From positions 1 through 28,000 of the forward strand of contig JAFTUZ010000105.1 in NCBI GenBank assembly GCA_017466005.1: 28,000 nt of DNA, given 5' to 3'. Positions within the stretch are counted from its first letter, which is position 1. Every line of letters starts with the position of its first letter. The stretch comes from Clostridia bacterium (GTDB lineage: Bacteria; Bacillota_A; Clostridia; Christensenellales; UBA1242). The position numbers and the translations under genes were made by a program. The notes below the pieces were generated by a model that had not been told where the DNA came from, made no database searches, and saw only the letters and a list, made by a program, of their open reading frames with translations. Positions 1-6,776 of this stretch are shown in pieces.

Positions 1-303
1 AAAGAATCTGAAAACTCAAAAATTATAAGCAATAAAATTATAGAAAAATTTAAAAATAAAGAAAAATTGAATTTTTATGAGTTTTTGGTTGTTTTAAATG
101 AAGGGATTGAATTGCAATTTTGTTATAATAATTTAAAATATAGTATTATAAAATTTGGAAGTGAAGTTAAACTTTTTGATTTTGGTAATAAAAAATTAAC
201 CAATTATAAAAGTTTGGAAGATTTTGAAAATAGTGCAATAATTAATGGCGAAAATTTAAAAATTATTTGGGGAAATGTTACAGATTTAGATTATGCCGAC
301 TAA
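1..303 (+). CDS. Hypothetical protein, 5' end outside the window
   Basis: Frame 1 is open from the first base of the window to a TAA at 301-303, so this is the C-terminal 100 residues of a longer protein. A TTG at 67 could be read as a start, but no ribosome site precedes it and the frame continues upstream, so a truncated gene is more likely. The visible part is Lys/Asn/Glu-rich, with short alternating hydrophobic strands (for example YEFLVVLNEG, FCYNNLKYSIIKFG, KIIWGNVTDLDYAD) and no membrane segment or signal. I do not recognise a family. It is followed by a strong hairpin terminator and faces the convergent dCMP deaminase gene. Confidence 0.6.
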   Translation, partial: KESENSKIISNKIIEKFKNKEKLNFYEFLVVLNEGIELQFCYNNLKYSIIKFGSEVKLFDFGNKKLTNYKSLEDFENSAIINGENLKIIWGNVTDLDYAD

Positions 304-343
304 AAATGTTGTGTTAATTTAAGTAGGGTAATAAAATGGTATT

Positions 344-374
344 AAAAAAACTAAACACTGTGTTTAGTTTTTTT
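344..374. terminator. Bidirectional Rho-independent terminator
   Basis: CTAAACA (351-357) and TGTTTAG (361-367) pair around a CTG loop. The stem is extended by A7 (344-350) against T7 (368-374), giving 14 base pairs with a T-run on either strand. It lies between the convergent genes ending at 303 (plus) and 458 (minus) and probably serves both. Confidence 0.8.
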
Positions 375-457
375 AATTATTTTTATATTGGCATTTTAAA
401 ATTAAATTTAAACAGTAAAAGTGGGGAATTATTAAAAAATTTAGCAAAATCCCAATT

Positions 458-943
458 TTAAAACTTAATATTAATATCTTTATGGTTGGTAAACTGTGTG
501 TAGGTAACTCCGCATTCATCTAGCATTTTTTTAGATGCAATAACAGAATCGGTGTGTGCGTATTTATCACTTAAATAAACAATGTGCTTTATGCCAGACT
601 GAATTATTAGTTTAGAGCATTCGTTGCAAGGAAAAAGGTCTATATAAATAGTTGCACCTTGCAATTCTTTACGACTGCCACGGTAGTTTAAAATGGCATT
701 CATTTCGGCATGGCAAACAAAAAAATATTTAGTGTTTAAATTATCTCCCTCACGTTTCCAAGGAAATTTTTCATCACTAAAACCATTTGGTGCACCGTTG
801 TAACCAATAGATAATATACGTTTATCTTCACTAACAATACAAGCCCCAACTTGCGTAGAAGGGTCTTTACTTCTTAAAGATGAAAGTTTGGCAATAGCCA
901 TAAAATATTCGTCCCAACTTAAATAATCTTCTCTTTTATCCAT
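458..943 (-). CDS. dCMP deaminase (ComEB-type)
   Basis: 161 residues of the cytidine/deoxycytidylate deaminase fold. It should convert dCMP to dUMP in the cytoplasm, feeding thymidylate synthesis. The zinc-binding signature is complete: His78-Ala-Glu80 in FVCHAEMNAI and Cys106-x-x-Cys109 in FPCNECS, with Glu80 as the proton shuttle. The N-terminal SWDEYFMAIAKLSSLRSKDP and the QVGACIV and GYNGAPNGF segments are typical of dCMP deaminases rather than of TadA or CDA. Length is normal for the family. No Shine-Dalgarno precedes the ATG, and a possible promoter lies only 12 bases upstream, so the mRNA may have almost no leader. The gene is monocistronic, with the terminator at 344-374 downstream. 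Confidence 0.93.
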   Translation of the reverse strand: MDKREDYLSWDEYFMAIAKLSSLRSKDPSTQVGACIVSEDKRILSIGYNGAPNGFSDEKFPWKREGDNLNTKYFFVCHAEMNAILNYRGSRKELQGATIYIDLFPCNECSKLIIQSGIKHIVYLSDKYAHTDSVIASKKMLDECGVTYTQFTNHKDINIKF

Positions 944-954
944 ATTTTTAGTTT

Positions 955-982
955 ATAATATTTTGCTAATTTTGTCTAGCAA
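955..982 (-). promoter_or_regulatory. Possible promoter of the dCMP deaminase gene
   Basis: On the minus strand TTGCTA (977-982), a 16-base spacer, then TATTAT (955-960). Transcription would begin near 948, about five bases before the ATG. The -35 overlaps an 8-bp inverted repeat, TTTTGCTA (961-968) and TAGCAAAA (977-984), which could be an operator. Confidence 0.4.
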
Positions 983-1165
983 AATTAAACTAATTAGTAA
1001 GTTTTATAAATAAATATATGATAAAAATTAAAAATTAAAAACTTAACATAAAATTAAAAATATCAAAAAATGCAACTATGTGTATAATTTTTGTTTACTT
1101 TATGCTTAAAAAATGGAATTATGTATTAAAATTTTATATTAATTTTAGTTTGATATAATTTTTGC

Positions 1166-1325
1166 AAAAGTGTAAAAATACCCACAAAACTGCGGGGGAC
1201 TACTGTATGTTTGAGGTGTTGTAAAACACTTCATTTTACTTGGGGCTACTTAATTTAAGTTTGTATGATTTACAAAAGCAAATTTTTACAAATAAAAAAG
1301 CACTACTTTAAGTAGTGCTTTGTTG
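1166..1325 (+). ncRNA. Candidate structured RNA of unknown family
   Basis: This stretch between the dCMP deaminase and tRNA genes has no coding potential but folds well. A 9-bp closing stem, TGTAAAAAT (1171-1179) with ATTTTTACA (1282-1290), encloses a 9-bp hairpin (1212-1220 with 1225-1233, one G-U pair) capped by a GUAA tetraloop. Two copies of a GGGG(A)CTACT motif (1195-1204 and 1242-1250) flank that hairpin, and a short ACTTAA/TTAAGT hairpin follows. TATAAT at 1154-1159 could be a -10, but its -35 is poor. The hairpin at 1298-1320 could end the transcript, though its plus-strand T-run is weak. Overall shape and size recall 6S RNA, but I do not recognise a conserved core. Confidence 0.35.
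1298..1320 (-). terminator. Terminator of the tRNA transcript
   Basis: A perfect 10-bp stem, AAGCACTACT (1298-1307) with AGTAGTGCTT (1311-1320), around a 3-base loop. On the minus strand it is followed by TTTTTTATTT, the usual Rho-independent form, directly after the tRNA-Glu CCA end. It may also stop plus-strand transcription from the RNA candidate at 1166. Confidence 0.8.
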
Positions 1326-1398
1326 GTGACCCCAGCGGGACTCGAACCCGCGTTACCACCGTGAAAGGGTGATGTCTTAACCGCTTGACCATGGGGCC
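1324..1398 (-). tRNA. tRNA-Glu (UUC)
   Basis: A 75-nt cloverleaf on the minus strand: acceptor GGCCCCA with TGGGGTC (one G-U), D-arm GTCAAGCGGTTAAGAC, anticodon loop containing TTC, T-arm GCGGG-TTCGAGT-CCCGC, and an encoded CCA end at 1324-1326. It is the second tRNA of a two-gene transcript starting at the tRNA-Met promoter and is followed at once by a terminator. Confidence 0.97.
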
Positions 1399-1404
1399 AT
1401 AAAT

Positions 1405-1504
1405 TGTGGCTTGTGGCAAAAGTGCTTTAAGCCACAGAAGATGTATTAAATTTATTATTTATTGGAAGCGGCAATGTAATTCCTTACGGACGTACCTATG
1501 CCGC
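1405..1504 (-). other. Spacer between tRNAs with two hairpins
   Basis: Two stems lie in the 111-base spacer of the tRNA transcript: TGTGGCTT/AAGCCACA (1405-1412 with 1429-1436), and a composite hairpin GCGGCA/TGCCGC (1468-1473 with 1499-1504) whose minus-strand apex reads TCC-GTAA-GGA, a GNRA-type loop. No tRNA or 5S signature is present. They may guide RNase processing or be repeat remnants. Confidence 0.45.
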
Positions 1505-1509
1505 ACTAT

Positions 1510-1586
1510 TGGTAGCGGCGGAGAGATTCGAACTTTCGACCTATCGGGTATGAACCGATCGCTATAACCAACTAAGCTACGCCGCC
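1510..1586 (-). tRNA. tRNA-Met (CAU), elongator type
   Basis: A 77-nt cloverleaf on the minus strand: acceptor GGCGGCG with CGCCGCT, anticodon stem ATCGG/CCGAT with loop TTCATAC (anticodon CAT), a T-arm with TTCGAAT, and an encoded CCA. A paired first acceptor base argues against initiator tRNA. The overall sequence resembles Bacillota elongator tRNA-Met more than the CAU-bearing tRNA-Ile2, which shares the anticodon, but the choice is by resemblance. It is first in the tRNA-Met/tRNA-Glu transcript. Confidence 0.93.
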
Positions 1587-1615
1587 ATATTTTAACACCA
1601 ACGTGTTACTATTAC

Positions 1616-1644
1616 ATTTTACACTAATTAAAATATTTTGTCAA
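1616..1644 (-). promoter_or_regulatory. Promoter of the tRNA-Met/tRNA-Glu transcript
   Basis: On the minus strand TTGACA (1639-1644), exactly 17 bases, then TAAAAT (1616-1621). Transcription should start near 1609, about 23 bases before the tRNA-Met 5' end. It is among the best promoter matches in the window, as expected for a stable RNA gene. Confidence 0.85.
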
Positions 1645-1720
1645 TGATTTTTTAAAAATTTTTTAAAAAGATTAATTATTTTTTAATATGTGTAGATAAG
1701 CAAAAGTTATATTTAAAAAT

Positions 1721-1745
1721 AAAAAACGCCTTTTAAACGTTTTTG
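1721..1745 (-). terminator. Terminator downstream of the phosphatase pseudogene
   Basis: AAAAACG (1722-1728) pairs with CGTTTTT (1738-1744) around a 9-base loop. On the minus strand it is followed by a T-rich run (TTTATTTTT). It lies about 120 bases past the pseudogene stop. The remaining A/T-rich sequence of 1645-1864 shows no gene. Confidence 0.55.
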
Positions 1746-1864
1746 CTTTTTGCTTAATAAAGGTTTTAAACATTGTTTTTATAAAATTTGGTTTTTATAT
1801 TTAATAAAAGTTTATTCTGATTTTAAAAGTTTATTGTTAAATTTTTATTAAAAGTTTTTTAATT

Positions 1865-2596
1865 TTATTTTACTGTTTTAGTTATTTTTAAGCCATATTC
1901 TGCAAGTTCGTTGCTTGGTGCAATTATTATGTTTTTATCTTCTTCTATAACAACCATACCTGCGTTTTTACAAGCGGTTATGCCTGGATAAATATCCCAT
2001 GCGTTATTCCACGTGTTAATTATACAACAAACTTCGCCTTTTGCTACAAGCCCCAATGTAACCGATGTGCAACCAAAACTGCGTACAGCCATAACATCTT
2101 TACTAAGTTCGGTTGCCATTTTCCATTTTTTAGAATGGCCTTCTACAATCCAATAAGAGTGTTCTATGTTATTTGGTTTAGGTTCTATTTTTTGATTATT
2201 GCAAAATGTTCCTATGCCATCTATAGATTTAATTTGTGTGTTAAGTTCGGGTAAATCTATAACGCAAGAAATTACTTTGCCTTTTTCCATATATGCCATT
2301 TAAAAACCCCAAAGTGGAAGATTGTTTGCAAAGTTTTTTGTGCCATTAATAGGGTCTATTAAAAAACAATTATCTGTTACACTTACATTATTATTAAATT
2401 CTTCGCTAACTATTGTAGTGTTAGGATATTTTTTGTTAATAACATTAATACAATGCTTTTCTACAAGTAAATCTACATCTGTTACAACATCTCTAAAACC
2501 TTTATCCATTTTGTTAAAATTTTTGTGATTTTTAACAATTTTTTTTGCATCTTTTGCAAGTTTTAACATAAAATTTGTAATTTTTATTTTATCCAT
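1865..2596 (-). pseudogene. Inositol-monophosphatase-family protein, broken by an in-frame stop
   Basis: Two pieces in the same frame, 98 and 144 residues, are separated only by a TAA at 2300-2302. Joined, they make one full-length protein (about 243 residues) of the lithium-sensitive Mg-dependent phosphatase family (IMPase, CysQ, FBPase IV relatives). Piece 1 carries DVVTDVD, VSEE (metal-ligand Glu) and LIDPINGTKNF. Piece 2 carries AVRSFGCTSVTLGLVAKGEV and AWDIYPGITACKNAG, the family's C-terminal WD...G motif. The stop falls after LPLWGF, where intact homologues continue without a break. The signature DPxDGTxNF also reads DPINGT, with Asn replacing a metal-binding Asp. Both changes suggest loss of function. 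The ATG after the stop has no ribosome site. Confidence 0.85.
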
Positions 2597-2626
2597 AATA
2601 ACCTACTTTTGTTTGTTAATAATGTT

Positions 2627-2654
2627 ATTTTAGCATAATAAAAATGTTTTACAA
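2627..2654 (-). promoter_or_regulatory. Possible promoter of the phosphatase pseudogene
   Basis: On the minus strand TTGTAA (2649-2654), a 16-base spacer ending in TGC, then TAAAAT (2627-2632), an extended -10 arrangement. A weak AGTAGG ribosome site follows before the ATG at 2596, so the broken gene is probably still transcribed. Confidence 0.4.
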
Positions 2655-2696
2655 AACAAATAACAAAAAATGTTAAAATATATGGTAAAATTAATA

Positions 2697-2725
2697 TAGA
2701 CATTGCCAAAAAATTATGGTATTAT
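2697..2725 (+). promoter_or_regulatory. Promoter of the gene at 2753
   Basis: TAGACA (2697-2702), a 17-base spacer, then TATTAT (2720-2725), each one base from consensus. Transcription would start near 2732, with ribosome site AAAGGTGAT just before the ATG. Confidence 0.5.
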
Positions 2726-2752
2726 ATTTACATTAAATATAAAGGTGATAAT

Positions 2753-3148
2753 ATGTTAAGTGAACACGATGAAATAATGGAAAATTTAAAACAGAAAAAA
2801 ATAAAAGAAAGGGCAATAGAAATTTATAATCAGCACACAAAAGATAGATATGCTTTTGAAGGTGTTATGGACGAAATTGAATTGGCTGCTTTAAAACTTG
2901 CTTTTAGTGAGGATTTTATTGCCGAGCAAAAAGGCGAAAAAGTAAATAAAAAGGCTAATTTAAAAGTTGCTAACGCACAAAAAAGAAGAAATGTTAGTGA
3001 AAGAAAAATTAAAGATATGGCTAATGTTGGGGTAAAGAAAACCGAAGAACGTATAAGGTTGGAGCCACCTACTATTGATAATAAATTTGTTGATGCTAAA
3101 ACAAAAAAATCTTTGCCGGTAAACGAGCAAAAAGATAAGCAAATGTAG
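2753..3148 (+). CDS. Hypothetical charged cytoplasmic protein
   Basis: 131 residues, very rich in Lys, Glu and Asp, with no signal peptide or membrane segment. The first two thirds look mainly helical (MENLKQKKIKERAIEIY, GVMDEIELAALKLAFSEDF). The last third, from about residue 65, is highly basic and probably disordered (NAQKRRNVSERKIKDM, LPVNEQKDKQM). The start is secure: ATG follows AAAGGTGAT with normal spacing and a plausible promoter. It is separated from ndk by about 100 bases containing that gene's own signals, so it seems monocistronic. I do not recognise a family. The basic tail would fit nucleic-acid or ribosome binding, but that is only inference from composition. Confidence 0.75.
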   Translation: MLSEHDEIMENLKQKKIKERAIEIYNQHTKDRYAFEGVMDEIELAALKLAFSEDFIAEQKGEKVNKKANLKVANAQKRRNVSERKIKDMANVGVKKTEERIRLEPPTIDNKFVDAKTKKSLPVNEQKDKQM

Positions 3149-3185
3149 AATTATATAAATAATGCAAAATTTTTAACAAAAAAAC

Positions 3186-3214
3186 TTGTATTTTGTTTAT
3201 GTTTTTGTTATTAT
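3186..3214 (+). promoter_or_regulatory. Possible ndk promoter
   Basis: TTGTAT (3186-3191), 17 bases, then TATTAT (3209-3214), within a TATATA-rich stretch. The -35 is weak. The leader would be about 36 bases, ending in AAGGGGTG before the ATG at 3257. Confidence 0.4.
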
Positions 3215-3256
3215 ATATAGCATTAACAAAACAACAAATTAATTAAGGGGTGTAAA

Positions 3257-3658
3257 ATGAACAAAACATATATTATGTTAAAACCAGATGCTGTACGCAG
3301 AGGGCTTATGGGTGAAATTATTACTAGAATAGAAAAGAAAGGCTTTAAGATTACAAATATGAAAATGATGACTTTAAATGAAGACATTTTGCGTGAACAC
3401 TATGCTCATATAGCAGACCGTCCTTTCTTTCCAGAAGTTGTGGCTTATATGACAAGTGGCCCAGTTGTGGGTATGATTGTTGAAGGTGAAAATGTTGTTA
3501 AAGGTATGCGTAACATTATGGGTGCTACAAAATATCTTGATGCAGCTGCTGGTACAATTAGAGGGGATTTAAGTTGTAACGACAGAGAAAACTTAATTCA
3601 TGGTTCTGATGCCGACGATACTGCGGAAGCAGAAATTAAAAGATTTTTTGGTATATAG
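3257..3658 (+). CDS. ndk: Nucleoside diphosphate kinase
   Basis: 133 residues, close to the usual bacterial length (135-150). It transfers the gamma-phosphate from ATP to other (d)NDPs through a phosphohistidine, keeping NTP and dNTP pools balanced. The family pattern is complete: YIMLKPDAVRRGLMGEI at the N-terminus (Lys9), the Kpn-loop region HIADRPFFPEVVAYMTSGPV, RNIMGATKYLDAAAGTIRGD for nucleotide binding, and NLIHGSDADDTAEAEI with the catalytic His115. The ATG at 3257 has a strong ribosome site, AAGGGGTG. A terminator 12 bases past the stop makes it a single-gene transcript. Together with the dCMP deaminase it covers part of nucleotide supply. Confidence 0.98.
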   Translation: MNKTYIMLKPDAVRRGLMGEIITRIEKKGFKITNMKMMTLNEDILREHYAHIADRPFFPEVVAYMTSGPVVGMIVEGENVVKGMRNIMGATKYLDAAAGTIRGDLSCNDRENLIHGSDADDTAEAEIKRFFGI

Positions 3659-3669
3659 TTTAAAAATAG

Positions 3670-3702
3670 AATTGCTACTTGGTGTGGCAATTTTATTTTT
3701 TT
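3670..3702 (+). terminator. ndk terminator
   Basis: A 9-bp stem from 3670 to 3692 (AATTGCTAC with GTGTGGCAATT-side pairing, one G-U, 5-base loop), followed by TTATTTTTTT. Confidence 0.8.
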
Positions 3703-3705
3703 AAG

Positions 3706-3734
3706 TTATTAGGCACTTTAAAATTGCATAAAAT
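3706..3734 (+). promoter_or_regulatory. Possible promoter of the gene at 3760
   Basis: TTATTA (3706-3711), 17 bases, then TAAAAT (3729-3734). The -35 is a poor match. The position, just after the ndk terminator and before GGGGTG, is right. Confidence 0.35.
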
Positions 3735-3759
3735 GTTTTATTAACAATTTGGGGTGCTT

Positions 3760-4374
3760 ATGTTAGAAGATGTTGTTATAAAGTTTTTTGGAGATTTTGG
3801 TGTTTGGGTGGTGGTGCTTGTATCATCTATGTTGCCACTTATTGAGTTGCACGGTGCTGTTCCACTTGGAATAGCGCAAGAAATTTGGGGCAGTGGGGCT
3901 ATGAGTATTGTAGGGGCAAGTTTGGTTGCCTTTATAGGAAGTACTTTGGTTGGAATTTTGCTTATATTACTGCTAACCCCTATATTAAAACTTTTAAAGA
4001 AAAACAAAAAACTTGCAAAAATTGCTAATTCTATTGAAAAATTATTTAACGAAAAACTGTGTGGGCTTAAAGGTAGCGAATCTAGAAAAATGTTGCTACT
4101 AACACTGCTTATAGCATTGCCAGTGCCTTTGTTTGGAATATGGACAGGTGCAGGAATATTGGTGTTTTTAGGTGTTAAAAAGTGGAAAAGCATACTTTGT
4201 TTAACTTTGGGAAATCTTGCATCGGCTGTTTTAATGGCTCTTTTGTGTTGGCTTTTTTACGAACTTATACCATTGTTGCTAATTTGTATGGTAATAATTA
4301 TAATTTTAATGGCATTGTGGTATGTTTGCCTAGGAATTTATGCACTATGCCACAAACATAAAAAAGTGGTTTAG
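3760..4374 (+). CDS. Small multidrug export-family membrane protein (COG2426-like)
   Basis: About 204 residues of an integral membrane protein with four or five hydrophobic segments. It matches the family annotated as putative small multi-drug export protein. Its hallmarks are the re-entrant-type motif MLPLIELHGAVPLGIAQE near residue 25 and its partner LIALPVPLFGIWTGAGI near residue 115. Between them is a basic cytoplasmic loop with KLLKKNKKLAKIANSIEKLF. The real substrate of this family is not established, so the transport role is tentative. A GTG at 3754 is in frame, but it forms part of the ribosome site GGGGTG; the ATG at 3760 fits the spacing seen at neighbouring genes. It is probably transcribed alone. 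Confidence 0.85.
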   Translation: MLEDVVIKFFGDFGVWVVVLVSSMLPLIELHGAVPLGIAQEIWGSGAMSIVGASLVAFIGSTLVGILLILLLTPILKLLKKNKKLAKIANSIEKLFNEKLCGLKGSESRKMLLLTLLIALPVPLFGIWTGAGILVFLGVKKWKSILCLTLGNLASAVLMALLCWLFYELIPLLLICMVIIIILMALWYVCLGIYALCHKHKKVV

Positions 4375-4382
4375 TTATTTAC

Positions 4383-4411
4383 TTGCATTATTTTTGGTAA
4401 TTTTGTATAAT
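4383..4411 (+). promoter_or_regulatory. Promoter of the CPBP gene pair
   Basis: TTGCAT (4383-4388), 17 bases, then a perfect TATAAT (4406-4411). Transcription would start near 4418, followed by AAAAGGTGAT before the ATG at 4440. Confidence 0.75.
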
Positions 4412-4439
4412 ATATTATCTTAAACTTAAAAGGTGATGT

Positions 4440-5498
4440 ATGGAAAACCAAATAAGAACAAGTTATAAACCAAAAGATTCTTTTTTAATTTACATTTTGG
4501 CACTTTGCGTGCCAATAGTTGTTTCGTTGCTGGTTTCGTTGGTTATAAATATGATAACTGGTGGAATTGCGGAAGAATCTAATAAAATTCTTAATATGCC
4601 TATTGTGCAAGTTATTTATACGTTAATTTATGCAGGGGCTTTAATTGCGTTATTTTTACTTTACCCTAAAAAACAAAATATAGATTTTAAAAAAGCAACT
4701 GGTGTGTTTAATAAAACACATTATTTAAACATTGCAATTTGTATTTGTTTAGGGGCTTGCTTTGTGTATTTGTGTAGTCCAATTATAGAAATTTATACCT
4801 ATTTAATTTCGTTAATTGGTGTGGTAACACCTACAAGTTTGGCTATACCTATGGATAACTTTTGGTGGTTGTTGCTATCGTTGTTTTTAAGTGGTGTTGT
4901 GCCTGCTGTTGTAGAAGAACTTATTTATCGTGGTATGATTTTAAATGGGTTAAGAAAATATGGTATGTGGCCAAGTGTGCTTATTAGTGCAGGTTTGTTT
5001 GCACTTATGCACTTAACACTTTACCAACTTCCATACACTTTTGCTTTGGGTATTGTGTTGGGCCTTGTGGTTTATAAAACAAGGGCATTATGGCTTTCTA
5101 TGCTTATTCACTTTTCTTCAAATGCTGTGGTTTTGGTTTCTATGTATTTACAAAATGGGCAAGAAGTTGTTCCAGCAAATTTAGATGCTTGGTTTGTTGT
5201 TATGGCAATAGTTATGGCAATTTTTGCAGTGGCTTTAGTTTTTGGTGCAATTATTTTAATAGATAAATTAGTTAAAAAACAAGCACCAGAAAATATAACT
5301 TATACACCACCAACAGAAACAGAAAATAAAGAAGAAAAACCTTTAAGTAAGGCAGAAAAAGTAGATTTAGAAATAAAATTAGAACAAGAAAAATTAGAAA
5401 AACAAATTGAAAATAAGCAAACTAAAAAATATTTAATTATAGGAATAGCTTTTGCGGTTATAATGTTAATTATAAATACAGCCGTAGGTATTAACTAA
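4440..5498 (+). CDS. CPBP-family intramembrane protein (glutamic metalloprotease type) 1
   Basis: 352 residues with about eight membrane segments. The CPBP (CAAX protease / bacteriocin-processing, Abi) motifs are intact: motif 1 VVEELIYRG with Glu159, Glu160 and Arg164, motif 2 with His191 in FALMHLTLYQ, and motif 3 with His224 and Asn228 in LIHFSSNAVV. These build the intramembrane active site of Rce1-type proteases. After the core (to about residue 265) comes a charged, coiled-coil-like segment (KEEKPLSKAEKVDLEIKLEQ), then one more hydrophobic helix at the C-terminus, an unusual addition. ATG 4440 follows AAAAGGTGAT. It heads a two-gene operon with a second CPBP protein 39 bases downstream. 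Substrates are unknown; signalling, protein maturation or self-immunity are possible. Confidence 0.9.
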   Translation: MENQIRTSYKPKDSFLIYILALCVPIVVSLLVSLVINMITGGIAEESNKILNMPIVQVIYTLIYAGALIALFLLYPKKQNIDFKKATGVFNKTHYLNIAICICLGACFVYLCSPIIEIYTYLISLIGVVTPTSLAIPMDNFWWLLLSLFLSGVVPAVVEELIYRGMILNGLRKYGMWPSVLISAGLFALMHLTLYQLPYTFALGIVLGLVVYKTRALWLSMLIHFSSNAVVLVSMYLQNGQEVVPANLDAWFVVMAIVMAIFAVALVFGAIILIDKLVKKQAPENITYTPPTETENKEEKPLSKAEKVDLEIKLEQEKLEKQIENKQTKKYLIIGIAFAVIMLIINTAVGIN

Positions 5499-5537
5499 CA
5501 AAAATATTAATTAAACTAGATTTTTAAAAGGAATGCA

Positions 5538-6725
5538 ATGACTAACAACAAGAAATTTATTATAGAAGACAAGTTTGTATTTTGGACAGGACTTATATAT
5601 TTTGCGGTAATGCTTTGTTTTGTGGTTTTAAAAATTTTAAACTACAACGGCCTTTTGGCGTGGCTAAAATTTGATTTGGCATATTCGGCTATAATTCAAA
5701 TAGGAATAATGTTTTTACTGCCACTTTTACTTTACAAATTTTGTTTTAAACAATCGTGGAAAAATACTGCTGAATTTTTTAGTTTTAGAGCAATAAGTTT
5801 TAAATCTGTTGTGTATTCAATTTTACTTGGTATTTGTGTTTATATACTTGTGTTCTATACTTCTAATTTATGGACAAGTATTTTAATGTTTTTAGGTTAT
5901 AACCCATCTAGTTTGGGCAGTAGTAGTTATGCAGATGCAACAATTTGGACTTACTTATTGGCGGTTTTTGCCAGCTGTGTGTTGCCTGGTGTGTGTGAAG
6001 AAACATCGCACCGCGGGTTGTTGTTTGGTTCGTTAAAAGATTATGGTGTTAAACGTGCAATTTTAATTTCTGCTTTGTTGTTTGGATTAATGCACTTTAA
6101 TGTTATTCAGTTTGGATATGCGTTTATTGTTGGTATAATTTTAGCATTTTTAACCGTTACAACAAAAAGTATTTTTCCGGCAATGATTGTGCATTTTATG
6201 AACAACTTTATTTCTACAACAACATCTTATGTTGTGGCAAACAACTGGCTTGGTAGTGATATTATAATGGCTATGGATAAGTTTTTTACCGAAGGTAATT
6301 TTATAGTAACAGCTTTGGTTAGTATGCTTATTTTGTTTGCTGCAATTTCGCTCGGTAGTTACCTTATAATAAAACTTTTTGGCGAAAGTAAAATTGGGCA
6401 GTTTAAAAAGTTTAAACGCAACTTGCAAAAAGAAGTTAAAGGTACACCGCTTGAAGAAGAAATTGACTTTAACAACCCTAAAGAAGTTTTTGCTATTTAC
6501 CAACAAACATCTATTTTAAATATGCAACAAGAGTTGCAAGAAGAAAAAATAGATATGGTTCATTTAATGAAAAATTTAGAAAACAAAGGTCCAATAGATA
6601 TTTTACTTGCTGATAGCGTTAAAACAATAAAGCCAGTTCATAAACTAGATAATATATTTATTTACTGTGCAATTTTCCTTGGCGCGGTAGGAACATTTTT
6701 ATCTTACTTTTGGGGAGTTTTGTAG
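5538..6725 (+). CDS. CPBP-family intramembrane protein 2
   Basis: 395 residues, the second CPBP protein of the pair. Motif 1 reads GVCEETSHRGLLFGSL (Glu154, Glu155, Arg159), motif 2 LMHFNVIQFGYAF (His186) and motif 3 IVHFMNNFIS (His219, Asn223), so the catalytic set appears complete. About eight membrane segments precede residue 285. Then a long, charged cytoplasmic-type region (about 285-365, with KKFKRNLQKEVKGTPLEEEI) leads to a final membrane helix. That is the same architecture as the first protein, so the pair probably arose by duplication and then diverged; they are clearly different in sequence. Ribosome site AAAAGG precedes ATG 5538. Transcription is likely shared with the gene at 4440. 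Substrate unknown. Confidence 0.9.
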   Translation: MTNNKKFIIEDKFVFWTGLIYFAVMLCFVVLKILNYNGLLAWLKFDLAYSAIIQIGIMFLLPLLLYKFCFKQSWKNTAEFFSFRAISFKSVVYSILLGICVYILVFYTSNLWTSILMFLGYNPSSLGSSSYADATIWTYLLAVFASCVLPGVCEETSHRGLLFGSLKDYGVKRAILISALLFGLMHFNVIQFGYAFIVGIILAFLTVTTKSIFPAMIVHFMNNFISTTTSYVVANNWLGSDIIMAMDKFFTEGNFIVTALVSMLILFAAISLGSYLIIKLFGESKIGQFKKFKRNLQKEVKGTPLEEEIDFNNPKEVFAIYQQTSILNMQQELQEEKIDMVHLMKNLENKGPIDILLADSVKTIKPVHKLDNIFIYCAIFLGAVGTFLSYFWGVL

Positions 6726-6738
6726 CAGAATAAAAAAT

Positions 6739-6776
6739 AAAGGCATATATTTCTTAAGGGAATATATGCTTTTTTT
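6739..6776 (+). terminator. Terminator-like hairpin overlapping the next start codon
   Basis: GCATATATTTC (6743-6753) pairs with GGAATATATGC (6759-6769; one G-U) around a 5-base loop, extended by AAAG/CTTT, then a run of T to 6777. It is well placed to end the CPBP operon 18 bases after its stop. The ATG of the M14 gene (6766-6768) and most of its ribosome site AAGGGA (6756-6761) are inside the hairpin. Confidence 0.65.

Noticed and set aside
2300..2302. Programmed readthrough or recoding of the TAA in the phosphatase gene
   Set aside because: TAA is used as an ordinary stop throughout the window, no recoding structure is evident, and a second inactivating change (Asp to Asn in the metal site) favours a pseudogene.
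3754..3759. GTG in frame before the ATG of the export-family gene (same pattern at 7832 for tadA and 9670 for mfd)
   Set aside because: In the first two cases the GTG belongs to a GGGGTG ribosome site three bases before the ATG; the mfd GTG directly abuts AGGTGA. The ATG is the better start in all three.
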